The translations under genes and the position numbers were made by a program. From assembly GCF_040676675.1 (NCBI RefSeq), contig NZ_JBFAPK010000005.1:186001-250000 (forward strand): a stretch of DNA of 64,000 bases, written 5' to 3'. Below, one piece after another: positions 34,052 to 42,262 of this stretch (positions are counted from its first letter, which is position 1; each line of letters begins with the position of its first letter). Under the pieces are notes generated by a model that saw only the letters and a list, made by a program, of their open reading frames with translations, did no database searches and was not told the DNA's origin. The stretch is from JBFAPK01 sp040676675 (GTDB taxonomy: Bacteria; Actinomycetota; Actinomycetes; Mycobacteriales; Micromonosporaceae).

Positions 34052-35740
34052 TCAGACCCCCTCGGGAAAGATGAGCAGCGCGATCACGCTGGCGAGCCAG
34101 ATGTAGCCGCTCGCTCCGGTCACGATGGCGGCCAGCAGCAGCCGGTCCGCGAGCGGCTCCCGCCGGCGGAGCGCGGCGACCATCGGTACGGCGAGCAGCA
34201 GCGCCGCGAGCAGCACCAGCGCCCAGTGCGCGAGGCCGGCGACCGCGAGGCCAACCACCGTCCAGAACAGCCAGCCCGGCAGGGGGCGCGGCGACGCCGG
34301 GGCCGGCGGTACGGCCTCCGCGCCGGTCAGGCTGCGCAGTCCGGTACGGGCCTCGGTCAACTCGGCCCAGGCCCGCCGCACCCGCCGCGACGCCGGCGTC
34401 TCGACCGGGTACGGGGCGACGACCGGGTACGCGGGCGTGGCCGGAGACACGGGCGCGGCCGGAGACACGGGCGCGGCCGGGGGCGGGAGTTCGTCGAGCG
34501 ACTGGGCCAGGCGCAGCTGCGCGCGTTGCAGGCGGCGGGCGGCGCGGGCGGCCGGTCCCCCGTACGTCCGGCCGAGCTGGCGCACGGCGCGCACCCGCCG
34601 GCGGACGGAGGCCAGCGTGGCCGCCTCCTCCGGGGTGGCCGCCGCCAGCGCGGGATCGGCGAGCCGCCCGGTGAGCCGGTGCGAGTCGGCGCGGCGCAGC
34701 ATCGCGAGCCAGCACAGCGCCACCGCCGCGGGTGCCCCCACGACCAGGAAGTAGCCGGTCAGCGCGGCGAAGCCGGGCAGCCCGTCGAGCGCGTCGCTGG
34801 CCAGCAGCGCCAGCGGCGAGTTCACGGCGGCGTGCATCAGGCCGGCGAGCCCGAACGCCGCGCCGAGCACCGCCAGCCGGCGTCCCCGGGACCGGTCGGT
34901 ACGCACCGCGAAGTAGGCGATCCCCGCGCCCGCCACGGCGGTGAAGAGCGGATGGCTGGCCACCCCCGGTACGACGACCCGCAGCGCGAGGATGCGGAAC
35001 GCCTCGGGGATGTTGTCGGGCAGCGTGTCGTCCGCCGCGTCGAGCACGTAGGTGAGGTCCTCCAGCCCGGCGAAGCCGACCCCGATGACCGCGCCGTAGA
35101 CCGCGCCCGCGAAGACACTGTTCAGGTACGGGCGGGCCGCGAGCAGCAGCAGCGCGACCCCGGCGCCCTTGCCCAACTCCTCGGCGATCGGGGCGCTGAT
35201 CGCCGCGCCCCAGTCCGCCGCGAAGAAGGCCCCGAAGGACTTGGCCAGCGCGTTGTCGATGAACCAGCCGGCGCCGGCACCGACCACGATGGCGACGGTG
35301 GCCCCCCACCCGAGCGCCAACGTCGCCACCCACCAGGGCCGCCGTGCCACGGGGTCCAGCGTGCGGAGCAGCAGCAGGCTCGCGGCGACGTACGCCAGCA
35401 GGGCCGGAATGCTGGCGGCGGCACTGCGCGGCGCCACCCAGACGTAGATGCCGAGCAGCAGTGCCGTGAAGCCGAGCCCGAGCAGGAGCCCGACGAGCAG
35501 CAGCCAGAAGGTCGGCATCCGCGCCGGCGACCAGGCCCGGACCCGGGGCGGCGGCGGGACCCAGGCCGGCGGCGGTGGTGCCCATCCCGCCGGTGGCGGC
35601 GGTACCCACGCCGGCGGCTGCGGTCCCCAGACCGGCGGCTGGGGACCCCATGCCCCCGGCTGTGGGCCCCAGCCGGCCGGCGGGGCCGGAGCCACCGGTG
35701 GGCCGGGCGGCTGGACGGGCGGATTCGCGGGCGCGGTCAC
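34052..35740 (-). CDS. PrsW-family intramembrane metalloprotease
   Basis: The first 65 of 562 residues are cytoplasmic tandem Pro/Trp repeats (GWGPQPGAWGPQPP, WVPPPPAGW). A membrane core of about eight helices follows with the PrsW metal motifs: APIAEELGKGAGVALLL near 186, GFAGLEDLTYVL and VASHPLFTAVAGAG. The C-terminal region has further helices and a helical soluble stretch. PrsW in Bacillus cuts an anti-sigma factor, but no sigma or anti-sigma pair is visible here. The start is GTG 35740, overlapping the stop of the upstream gene (GTGA). Confidence 0.88.
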   Translation of the reverse strand: MTAPANPPVQPPGPPVAPAPPAGWGPQPGAWGPQPPVWGPQPPAWVPPPPAGWAPPPPAWVPPPPRVRAWSPARMPTFWLLLVGLLLGLGFTALLLGIYVWVAPRSAAASIPALLAYVAASLLLLRTLDPVARRPWWVATLALGWGATVAIVVGAGAGWFIDNALAKSFGAFFAADWGAAISAPIAEELGKGAGVALLLLAARPYLNSVFAGAVYGAVIGVGFAGLEDLTYVLDAADDTLPDNIPEAFRILALRVVVPGVASHPLFTAVAGAGIAYFAVRTDRSRGRRLAVLGAAFGLAGLMHAAVNSPLALLASDALDGLPGFAALTGYFLVVGAPAAVALCWLAMLRRADSHRLTGRLADPALAAATPEEAATLASVRRRVRAVRQLGRTYGGPAARAARRLQRAQLRLAQSLDELPPPAAPVSPAAPVSPATPAYPVVAPYPVETPASRRVRRAWAELTEARTGLRSLTGAEAVPPAPASPRPLPGWLFWTVVGLAVAGLAHWALVLLAALLLAVPMVAALRRREPLADRLLLAAIVTGASGYIWLASVIALLIFPEGV

Positions 35741-36294
35741 GGCGCTGCCTCCTCGGTCACCTTGATGCTCTCCACCGCCGCCCGTACCGCCGGGGGCAGG
35801 CCCGCGCAGTCGGGGACCGAGGTGACCAGCACGACCACGCCGACCGAGCCGGCGGTCAGCGCGGTGTAGCAGCCGCGGTCGGCGGAGCCGTCGGTGGCGG
35901 CCACCGAGGCGCGCTCGCCGGTGAGCCCGGACTCGGTACGGATCGGTTCGGGCGCGGCGACCGGCCGCATCATGTCGTCGCGTTCGAGCTTGTGCCGGGC
36001 GTGCGCGAGGTACGGGTCGGCGGGGCCCCGGAACGAGCGCGCCGTGAGGGTGATCCGCGCTCCGTCGGCGAGCACCACGACGTCGCCGGTGCCGGGGCGG
36101 GCGTCGGCGAGGTCGAGGCGGGCGCCGGGCGGCGGCAGGATCGTGGCGCCGTACCCGATGTCGAGCCGTCCCGTCAGCGGCGGTCCCTCGGCGGGAAGCG
36201 CCGCCGAGACCAGCCCCGGCACCGCCACCAGCGCGCCGAGGCCGCCGAAGATCAGCAGTCCGTGGAGCGCGTTCTTCCAGCCCGTCGCGGCCAC
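35737..36294 (-). CDS. Single-pass membrane protein, translationally coupled to PrsW
   Basis: From GTG 36294 there are 185 residues. One hydrophobic segment near the start (NALHGLLIFGGLGALVAVPGLV) anchors a mainly beta extracellular domain (RLDIGYGATILPPPGARLDL … DGARITLTARSF) with two Cys near the end (DRGCYTALT, VPDCAGLPP) that could form a disulfide. Overlap with prsW (GTGA) suggests it is a substrate, partner or inhibitor of the protease. I do not recognise the family. Confidence 0.72.
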   Translation of the reverse strand: MAATGWKNALHGLLIFGGLGALVAVPGLVSAALPAEGPPLTGRLDIGYGATILPPPGARLDLADARPGTGDVVVLADGARITLTARSFRGPADPYLAHARHKLERDDMMRPVAAPEPIRTESGLTGERASVAATDGSADRGCYTALTAGSVGVVVLVTSVPDCAGLPPAVRAAVESIKVTEEAAP

Positions 36295-36420
36295 GCCGTA
36301 CCGCCCTCCCTCACGGACGGGCCACCCCTGCGGTGGACCGGTCTGTACAGGGTGGCAGACGCGCGCCCGCCCGGCGTGCCGCGCATGGCGGCGGCCGGCG
36401 ATTCCGGGTTGACTGGAGAG

Positions 36421-36900
36421 ATGGCAGTCTATTACCGGGACGACACGGTACAGGTCACCTCCGAGTCGGTCCGGGTGGGCGGCCACACCGTACCGATCGC
36501 GGAGTTGACGTACGTCTGGCACGACCGTGGCCGTCCGACCGTGCGGGAGGGCTCCCGGCTGGTGGGGCGCGGCGTCCTGGTCTTCCTCCTCTCCATCCCG
36601 CCGCTGGTCGCGCTGGTCTGCCTGGTGTCGCTCGCCTACTCGGCGCAGGACCGGGGCAACTGGCTGGTGGTGATCGCGATCGTCGCGGTCGGTACGGTCG
36701 TCGCGCTGGCCCTCACCCCGTTCCTGGAACTGCCGCTGAGCTGGCTGGACCGCTCGTACGACAAGGGCGCGAGCGTGCACGAGCTGTGGGTGCAGCACCG
36801 GGGCCAGGAGGTCATGCTGCTGCGCACCTCGGACGCGCTGCGGTTCGGGCAGATCTACCGCGCGGTGCAGCGCGCCGTCGAACAGCAGGGTGAGCGGTAG
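36421..36900 (+). CDS. DUF6232-family membrane protein, copy 2
   Basis: The 159 residues from ATG 36421 are MAVYYRDDTVQVTSESVRVG and onward, clearly related to the protein at 33481. It has the same strand region, two membrane helices (about 52-75 and 80-100), and an ending SDALRFGQIYRAVQRAVEQ. GAGAG lies a few bases before the start. It is divergent from the PrsW pair with 126 bp between starts. Confidence 0.8.
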   Translation: MAVYYRDDTVQVTSESVRVGGHTVPIAELTYVWHDRGRPTVREGSRLVGRGVLVFLLSIPPLVALVCLVSLAYSAQDRGNWLVVIAIVAVGTVVALALTPFLELPLSWLDRSYDKGASVHELWVQHRGQEVMLLRTSDALRFGQIYRAVQRAVEQQGER

Positions 36901-37011
36901 ATCGGGGCCGGCTCGCTGTTGTGCCGATCAGCGTCAAGTGCATGATTGCATCGGAAAATCGGCAAACGTCGCCGCCTCCGGGGGGACGGGTGGGGTCGAC
37001 GCGATGGAACG

Positions 37012-37017
37012 TATAGT
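37012..37017 (+). promoter_or_regulatory. -10 box of the glycosyltransferase gene, with nearby TGCAT dyad
   Basis: TATAGT at 37012-37017 is a good -10 match, 31 bp before the start codon, in a locally AT-rich stretch. A TGCATGATTGCA dyad (about 36940-36951) and another TTGCATTA (about 37021) flank it and may be regulator sites. No good -35 box is seen at normal spacing. Confidence 0.4.
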
Positions 37018-37047
37018 TTGTTGCATTAGTCCATTTTGGGGGAAGTA

Positions 37048-38391
37048 ATGGCACGACTCGTCATGGCCGCGTCCGCGATCTACCGGCACGTCGAGCCGAT
37101 GCGGAAGATCGCCGCGGACCTGGTCCGGCGTGGACACGACGTCACCTTCCTGACCGGCTCGATCTTCCAGGAGTACGTGGAGAAGACCGGCGCCAGGTTC
37201 GTGCCGTTCACCGGAAGCGCGGACCTCGGCTCGCTGGACCTCGCGGAGATGTTCCCGGAACGGAGAACACTTCCCGAGGGCCCCGAGCGGCTCGCCTTCG
37301 ACGTCCGGCAGCTCTTCGTGGAGGGCATTCCGGACCAGCACGCCACCCTGCAACGGGTGCTCGCCGAGGCCGGCGAGGAGCCGGTGGTGCTGCTGGCGGA
37401 GATGGGCTTCGCCGGGGTGGCGCCCAGCCTGCTCGGCGCCCCGGGCCACCGCCCGGCCGCGGTGATCGGCATCGGCGTGCTACCGCTCACGCTCGGCGAC
37501 TACCCGCCGTCCGCCGCCGCGCGCGGTGCCGCCGACGCGGCCGGGGACGGCGTCGCGAGCGGTGCCGCGGACGCCAGCGGGGACGACGCCGCCGGCGCGG
37601 AGGGACGTGCCGGCGACGGGGCTCGGGAGGAGGTCTTCGGCGCCACCCAGGCCCGCATGGTCGAACTGCTCCGCGAGCTGGGCGCGACCGAGACGCCACC
37701 GTTCATCCTGGACTGTTCGGTACTGCTGGCGGACCGCTTCCTGCAGCTCGGCATCGAGGGCCTGGAGCACACGCCCGCCGACGCGCCCGACTCGCTGCGC
37801 TTCGTCGGACCGATGCCGTTCGTCACCAACAAGCACCTCGCGCTGCCGGAGTGGTGGGACGACGTACGCTCGGCCGAACGGGTGGTGGTGGTCTCCCAGG
37901 GCACCATGACCAACCAGGACTTCGGCGAGCTGCTCGAGCCGACCCTGCGGGCGCTGGCCGACCTGGACGTGCTGGTCGTCGCGACGCTCGGCCGGGACGG
38001 GACCCTCGCCGAGGTGCCGGCGAACGCGCGGGTCGCCGAGTTCATCCCGTTCGACCGGCTGCTGCCGCACGCCGACGTGTTCGTCACCAACGGCGGGTAC
38101 GCCCGGCTCCACCAGGCTCTCGGGCACGGCGTACCGCTGGTCCTCGCCGGTCTCGGCGAGACCCAGACGGAGGTCCGGGCGCGTATCGCCCGTACCGGCG
38201 CGGCCGTCAACCTGGCCACCCAGCGGCCGGACGAGTCCGAGATCCGCAAGGCGGTCGAGACGGTCCTGGGCGACCCGAGCTACCGGAGCAACGCCCGCCG
38301 CCTCCAGGCCGAGTACGCCGGACACGACCCCTTCAAGGCGATCGCCGACACGATCGACGAGCTGCTGGCGGAGGTGAACTCCCGCGACTAA
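37048..38391 (+). CDS. MGT-type glycosyltransferase (family 1, macrolide-type)
   Basis: This 447-residue GT-B enzyme starts at ATG 37048 with GGGGGAAG just upstream. The N-terminal acceptor domain begins MARLVMAASAIYRHVEPMRK and includes RRGHDVTFLTGS. The C-terminal NDP-sugar domain has VVVSQGTMTNQDFGELLEPT, VAEFIPFDRLLPHADVFVTN and GGYARLHQALGHGVPLVLAG, the family-1 signature, though its usual HGG histidine reads NGG here. It probably moves a sugar to a small molecule, perhaps to inactivate a macrolide. A Gly/Ala-rich insertion (about 150-190) is unusual. It stands alone outside any biosynthetic cluster. Confidence 0.88.
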   Translation: MARLVMAASAIYRHVEPMRKIAADLVRRGHDVTFLTGSIFQEYVEKTGARFVPFTGSADLGSLDLAEMFPERRTLPEGPERLAFDVRQLFVEGIPDQHATLQRVLAEAGEEPVVLLAEMGFAGVAPSLLGAPGHRPAAVIGIGVLPLTLGDYPPSAAARGAADAAGDGVASGAADASGDDAAGAEGRAGDGAREEVFGATQARMVELLRELGATETPPFILDCSVLLADRFLQLGIEGLEHTPADAPDSLRFVGPMPFVTNKHLALPEWWDDVRSAERVVVVSQGTMTNQDFGELLEPTLRALADLDVLVVATLGRDGTLAEVPANARVAEFIPFDRLLPHADVFVTNGGYARLHQALGHGVPLVLAGLGETQTEVRARIARTGAAVNLATQRPDESEIRKAVETVLGDPSYRSNARRLQAEYAGHDPFKAIADTIDELLAEVNSRD

Positions 38392-38912
38392 CCCTCGACG
38401 CCATCGACGGCGTTGACACCCTCGACGGCGTCGGCGGCCGGAGCGCCCTCGACCAGGATCACCGGCTCGTGGCGTACCGGGAAGTTCACCGAGCTGGCGA
38501 TGAAGCAGACCTCGTGCGCGGTCGCGTGCAGCGCGGTCGCCTCGGCCACCATCTCCGGGGCGGCCACGGTGACCCGGGGCCGCAGCAGCACGTCGGTGAA
38601 GTGACCGCCGTCGCCGCTCTCGACCATCGTGCCGACCGGCCGGTCGGTGTACGCCGTGACGACCACCCGGCCCCGGGCGCAGAGGCTCAGGTACGACAGC
38701 ATGTGGCACTGGGAGAGCGAGGCGACCAGCAGCTGTTCCGGGTTCCACCGGTCGGTGGTGCCCCGGAACGTCGGGTCGGCGGAGCCGAGCAGCGGCGCCG
38801 GCCCGTCGGCGGTCACCTCGTGGTCCCGGCCGTAGACCCGGTAGTTGGCGGTGCCGCTCTCCCCCGCCCCGGTCCAGTCGACGGTCAGCTCGTAGCTGTG
38901 GGTCCTCGCCAT
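38388..38912 (-). CDS. OsmC/Ohr-family protein
   Basis: The 174 residues from ATG 38912 (MARTHSYELTVDWTGAGESG) form an OsmC fold. Both peroxidatic and resolving Cys positions are present: LLVASLSQCHMLSYLSLC and AHEVCFIASSVNFPV. Members reduce organic peroxides with thiols. The last 20 residues are a low-complexity Val/Asp/Gly tail (AVEGVNAVDGVEG) absent from typical members. Its TAG stop overlaps the TAA stop of the convergent glycosyltransferase gene by sharing TA. Confidence 0.9.
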   Translation of the reverse strand: MARTHSYELTVDWTGAGESGTANYRVYGRDHEVTADGPAPLLGSADPTFRGTTDRWNPEQLLVASLSQCHMLSYLSLCARGRVVVTAYTDRPVGTMVESGDGGHFTDVLLRPRVTVAAPEMVAEATALHATAHEVCFIASSVNFPVRHEPVILVEGAPAADAVEGVNAVDGVEG

Positions 38913-38973
38913 CGCACCCCTCCGGTCCGATCCTGCCTCTCCGGCACGATCGCACATCGAGGGGTGCGAGGGC

Positions 38974-39561
38974 TCAGGAGTTGCCGTACCGGCCGGTCAG
39001 CGTGCCGGTGCGTACCGCGAGGGCCTCGATCGCCCGGCGCGCCTCGACCCCGTCGACGGCCGCGACCAGGTCGGGTTTGGCCCTGAGCGCGTAGACCGTG
39101 AAGCGGTAGTGGTGCTCGCCGCTGGGCGGGCAGGGCGGGGTCCAGGTCGCGCCGCCGGCCGAGTTGGCCGCCTCCAGCACGCCCGTCGGCAGGTCACCCT
39201 CGGGCAGCTCCCGCACACCGGCCGGGATGCCGAACGCGATCCAGTGCAGGTACGTGTACCCGGGCGCGTCGGGGTCGTCCACGACCACGGCGAACGAGGC
39301 GGCGTCGCCGACCTCCCCGGACCAGGCGAGCGGCGGACGCTTCCCGCCGGCCTTGCAGGTGTACCGCTCGGGTATCCGCTCGCCCTCCGCGAAGGCGGAG
39401 CTGGTCACGGTGATCGTCTTCGGCGGCGACGCGGCGGGGGTCGGCCCGCCGCCCGGGCCGCCGCCGTCGTCGCCGTCGCTCCCGCAGCCGGCCAGCGCCG
39501 CGCCGGCCAGCAGAAGTACGGCCACCAGCCGGCCGCGTGCCACTCCAGACGTACCGACCAT
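38974..39561 (-). CDS. PEBP/YbhB-family lipoprotein
   Basis: This 195-residue protein has a lipoprotein signal (VAVLLLAGAALAGC, Cys near 26) and a Gly-rich spacer. The PEBP fold shows DPDAPGYTYLHWIAFGIP and GEHHYRFTVYALRA, the family ligand-pocket segments. Homologues (Raf-kinase-inhibitor-like, YbhB/YbcL) bind phosphate or phospholipid head groups; the bacterial role is mostly unknown. The start is ATG 39561. It lies 61 bp from the OsmC gene on the same strand and is divergent from the M48 protease gene. Confidence 0.9.
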   Translation of the reverse strand: MVGTSGVARGRLVAVLLLAGAALAGCGSDGDDGGGPGGGPTPAASPPKTITVTSSAFAEGERIPERYTCKAGGKRPPLAWSGEVGDAASFAVVVDDPDAPGYTYLHWIAFGIPAGVRELPEGDLPTGVLEAANSAGGATWTPPCPPSGEHHYRFTVYALRAKPDLVAAVDGVEARRAIEALAVRTGTLTGRYGNS

Positions 39562-39714
39562 GACCGTTCCTCCCCGGGGCGCTCGGCGGGCCGACCCGAC
39601 TCAAGCACAGCCTCCGCCCGCCGCGCCGCCCCGGCCGAGCCGCCGTATGCGCTGGTCCCGCTAGCGGCGCGGGGCATGCCCTACGGCCGGCGTCGACGGC
39701 CGCCCGTAAGGCGG

Positions 39715-39743
39715 TTGTGGTGGTCAGACCCGGGCGGTAGCTT
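39715..39743 (+). promoter_or_regulatory. Predicted sigma70-type promoter of the M48 gene
   Basis: TTGTGG (39715-39720) and TAGCTT (39738-39743) are separated by 17 bp, a standard spacing, and lie about 80 bp before the protease start. The match was made by eye. Confidence 0.4.
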
Positions 39744-39825
39744 CCCTACGCCGCCGGGGCATGTGTCGCAGGAATCTGCCCCGTCACGCCGGATTCGGGC
39801 GGCGGCATTCCACGGGAGGATCACC

Positions 39826-41679
39826 ATTACCACGGCTTTTCGCGCCTTCGTCTCGGTCGTCATGCTGGCCGGGTTCTACGTGTTGGCGCTCCTACAACTG
39901 GTCGCCGGCGTGGCCCTGGCGGTCTGGATCGGTACCGTCGCCTCCGGCGTCATCGCGGCCAAGCTCGGCGTCGCGGTCTTCATCGCCACCGTCTGGGCGG
40001 TCGGCTACGGCACCTGGAAGGCGCTGCGGACCAAGCGGTCCGCGCCGCAGGGGCTGCCCCTGCCCCGCCACGTCGCGCCGTACCTCTGGGGAACCGTCGA
40101 CGAGCTGGCCCGGGTGGTCGGTACCCGGCCGCCGGACGAGATCTACCTGGTGCCCGACGTCAACGCCGCCGTCGAGGAGCGGTCCCGGCTGATGGGGCTC
40201 ATCCCCGGCCCGCGCTACATGTACCTCGGCATGCCGCTGCTCCAGGCGTTCACGGTGTCGCAGCTGCGCTCGGTCCTGGCACACGAGCTGGGCCACTACT
40301 CCGGCCGGCACACCGCGCTCGGCGGCATCTCGTACCGGGGCCGCCTGGCACTGGAGCGCACGATCGGCTACATCGGCTCGGGCAACGTCGCGGGCTGGGT
40401 CTTCCGGGGGTACGGGCGGCTCTACCTGATCGTGCAGAACTCGGTGAGCCGCCGGCAGGAGCTGGAGGCCGACCTCGCCTCGGTGCAGGTCGCCGGCCGG
40501 CAGGCCGCCGCCGGCGCGCTGCGCGAGGTCAAGGTGCTCGCCGCGGCCTTCTCGTTCTACCTGGAGCGGTACGTCGGTCCCGGGCTGGAGGCCGGGTACG
40601 CGCCCGAGGACCTCTTCGCCGGCTTCGGCGAGCTGCTGCGCGCCCGTACCGACGAGATCGCCGAGCTACGCCGCGACGTACCGGACGGGGAGCGCTCGGT
40701 CTGGGACACCCACCCGCCGCTGGCCGAGCGGCTCGCCGCGATCGCGGCAGCGCCCGAGTCGCCGGTGGCGGTGGACAACCGTCCCGCCTGGATCCTGATC
40801 CCGGAGCCGGCCAGCGCCGGCCGCGCCCTCCAGCAGCGCATCTTCGACTCGGGGCAGCTCACCACCCTGCCGTGGGAGCAGTTCACCACGGCCGCCGTGA
40901 ACAACCGCCTGCAACAGAACATGGACGCGCTCCTGCGGGCGATCTCCCGTACCGTCGGCGCGCCGGTACCGCACGTCGGCGCGGTGCTCGACCTCGTCGC
41001 CGCGGGCCGGCTGGACGAGCTGACCGCCGGCATCTTCCCGAACGCCACCGGGCCCGAGACGCGCGAGCACTTCGCCGACGCGCTCGCGGCGCTGCTGAGC
41101 CTCGCCGCGATCCGCTCCGGCCGGGCGCGCTGGCAGCACTCCTGGAGCGGGCCGGCCAAGCTGGTCGGGGCCGACGGCGCCGAGCTGGACCTGACCGAGG
41201 TCGCCGCGCTGGCGCTCGACCCGGCCACCCACACCGAGGCGCGCCGGCAGCTCGCCGCGCGCGGCATCGACGTCGCCGCCGGGCAGCACGTGGAGCAGCG
41301 GGTCACCGCCCGCCGGGCCGAGATCTACGCCGGCATCGTCAACATGGTGGTGGACAAGAAGCGTACGGACGTCCTGGTGCTCAGCCACGGCCTGCTGTTG
41401 GTGCCGGGTGTCGCCCGGCTGAAGGCGAGCACCGCGAAGCGGCGACTGGCGAACTGGATCAACTCGGGCGATCCGCAGGAGTTGGCGGCGACGGCGGGGA
41501 ACCGCTTCATCCCGTACGAGGAGATCGTCGCCGCGCCGCTGACGCGGAAGTTCCCCGTGAAGTACGAGCTGACCCTGCACGGCGGTGAAAAACTGGAGGT
41601 CCGCTGGGGCGGCGAGAGCGAAGAGGTCGGCGAGGGCGCGGAGATGCTGGCGAAGGCGCTGGCGATGGCGACGAACTGA
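39826..41679 (+). CDS. M48-family membrane metalloprotease, probable ATT start
   Basis: The coding frame has two N-terminal membrane helices (FVSVVMLAGFYVLALLQLVAG and a second to about 60). The zinc site HELGH is at 153-157 and the third ligand in ELEAD at 212-216, the M48/HtpX-Ste24 layout. A 350-residue helical C-terminal extension follows. The family degrades misfolded membrane proteins. The start is odd: GGGAGGA ends five bases before an ATT (39826), and no ATG, GTG or TTG lies at that place in frame. A GTG at about 39763 would add about 21 uncharacteristic residues, and the next ATG would cut into the first helix. Confidence 0.88.
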   Translation: MTTAFRAFVSVVMLAGFYVLALLQLVAGVALAVWIGTVASGVIAAKLGVAVFIATVWAVGYGTWKALRTKRSAPQGLPLPRHVAPYLWGTVDELARVVGTRPPDEIYLVPDVNAAVEERSRLMGLIPGPRYMYLGMPLLQAFTVSQLRSVLAHELGHYSGRHTALGGISYRGRLALERTIGYIGSGNVAGWVFRGYGRLYLIVQNSVSRRQELEADLASVQVAGRQAAAGALREVKVLAAAFSFYLERYVGPGLEAGYAPEDLFAGFGELLRARTDEIAELRRDVPDGERSVWDTHPPLAERLAAIAAAPESPVAVDNRPAWILIPEPASAGRALQQRIFDSGQLTTLPWEQFTTAAVNNRLQQNMDALLRAISRTVGAPVPHVGAVLDLVAAGRLDELTAGIFPNATGPETREHFADALAALLSLAAIRSGRARWQHSWSGPAKLVGADGAELDLTEVAALALDPATHTEARRQLAARGIDVAAGQHVEQRVTARRAEIYAGIVNMVVDKKRTDVLVLSHGLLLVPGVARLKASTAKRRLANWINSGDPQELAATAGNRFIPYEEIVAAPLTRKFPVKYELTLHGGEKLEVRWGGESEEVGEGAEMLAKALAMATN

Positions 41680-41700
41680 CCGCCGGCCTTCCTTGGTAAG

Positions 41701-41713
41701 CGTCGATCATGGA
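41701..41713. repeat. CGTCGATCATGGA motif, half-element
   Basis: This 13-bp motif equals the outer arm of the inverted repeat at 30416. It lies between the M48 stop and the stop of the convergent gene at 41738. An inverted copy lies at 42244-42256, just after the stop of the next paralogue. Confidence 0.45.
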
Positions 41714-41737
41714 TGCGGGCGGCGGCTGCCGGGTCGG

Positions 41738-42094
41738 TCAGGAGCCGCCACCGCCGCCACCGTCGCCGCCGCTCCAGCCTCCGCCACCGCTGTCGCCGCA
41801 GCTGGAGCCGCTGTCGTTGTAGCTGGAGCCGCCGCCACCGCCGCCGTAGCCGGCGACGCCGCTGGAGTAGTAGCCGGCGTCGTCGGGTGAATGCTGTCGC
41901 CGGCGCGGGGGCACAAGGCTACGTGGGAAGAGGCGGCCGGACCAGTGCCGGTCAACCCAGTCCTCGGCCCGCATTGTGAGCTCCATCAACCCGAGCCCAC
42001 GCCCCACTGCGGTCCAGATCAGAAGCGCCGTGAGCAACACCCCGACCGGAACCAGCACCAGAAACAGAACCTCCACGGGGACGTACCTCGTCAT
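41738..42094 (-). CDS. Small membrane protein with Gly/Ser tail, copy 1
   Basis: From ATG 42094 (MTRYVPVEVLFLVLVPVGVL) there are 118 residues: one N-terminal membrane segment, a basic linker with PRRRQHSPDDAGYY, and a C-terminal tail almost entirely Gly, Ser and Asp (about 75-118, with a lone Cys). A paralogue at 42263 has the same plan, including DDAGYY. Ten residues upstream, an alternative GTG gives a conserved leader (AGTYRRN). The family is not recognised; it could be a membrane-tethered disordered protein. Confidence 0.65.
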   Translation of the reverse strand: MTRYVPVEVLFLVLVPVGVLLTALLIWTAVGRGLGLMELTMRAEDWVDRHWSGRLFPRSLVPPRRRQHSPDDAGYYSSGVAGYGGGGGGSSYNDSGSSCGDSGGGGWSGGDGGGGGGS

Positions 42095-42169
42095 GTTTCG
42101 ACGGTAGGTGCCCGCCACCACCACTGCGTCGTCCCCGATCGGCCCGCCCGGCGCCGATCGCGGCGCCGG

Positions 42170-42232
42170 GCTGAATCTTGACGCAAGTGGCCCCTACAGG
42201 GGCCTAAGCTGTCCAACATCCAATGGGTGCGA
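42170..42232. repeat. GGGCTGAATCTTG dispersed element, copy 1
   Basis: GGGCTGAATCTTG, then ACGCA, a GGCCCC-TACA-GGGGCC hairpin (42189-42204) and TAAGCTGTCCAA align with the element at 44529-44589. In this copy the closing arm CAAGATTCAGCC is degenerate. It lies between the two Gly/Ser-tail genes. Confidence 0.45.
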
Positions 42233-42243
42233 CGTGCGACGCG

Positions 42244-42256
42244 TCCATGATCGACG
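42244..42256. repeat. TCCATGATCGACG motif, half-element (inverted)
   Basis: This is the inverted copy of the 13-bp motif at 41701-41713 and of the arm at 30416-30428. It lies seven bases downstream of the copy-2 Gly/Ser-tail gene stop. Confidence 0.45.
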
Positions 42257-42262
42257 CCCGGC

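Noticed and set aside
37048..38391. Glycosyltransferase as part of an antibiotic cluster
   Set aside because: Neighbours are OsmC, PEBP and PrsW-type genes; no sugar or scaffold biosynthesis genes adjoin it.
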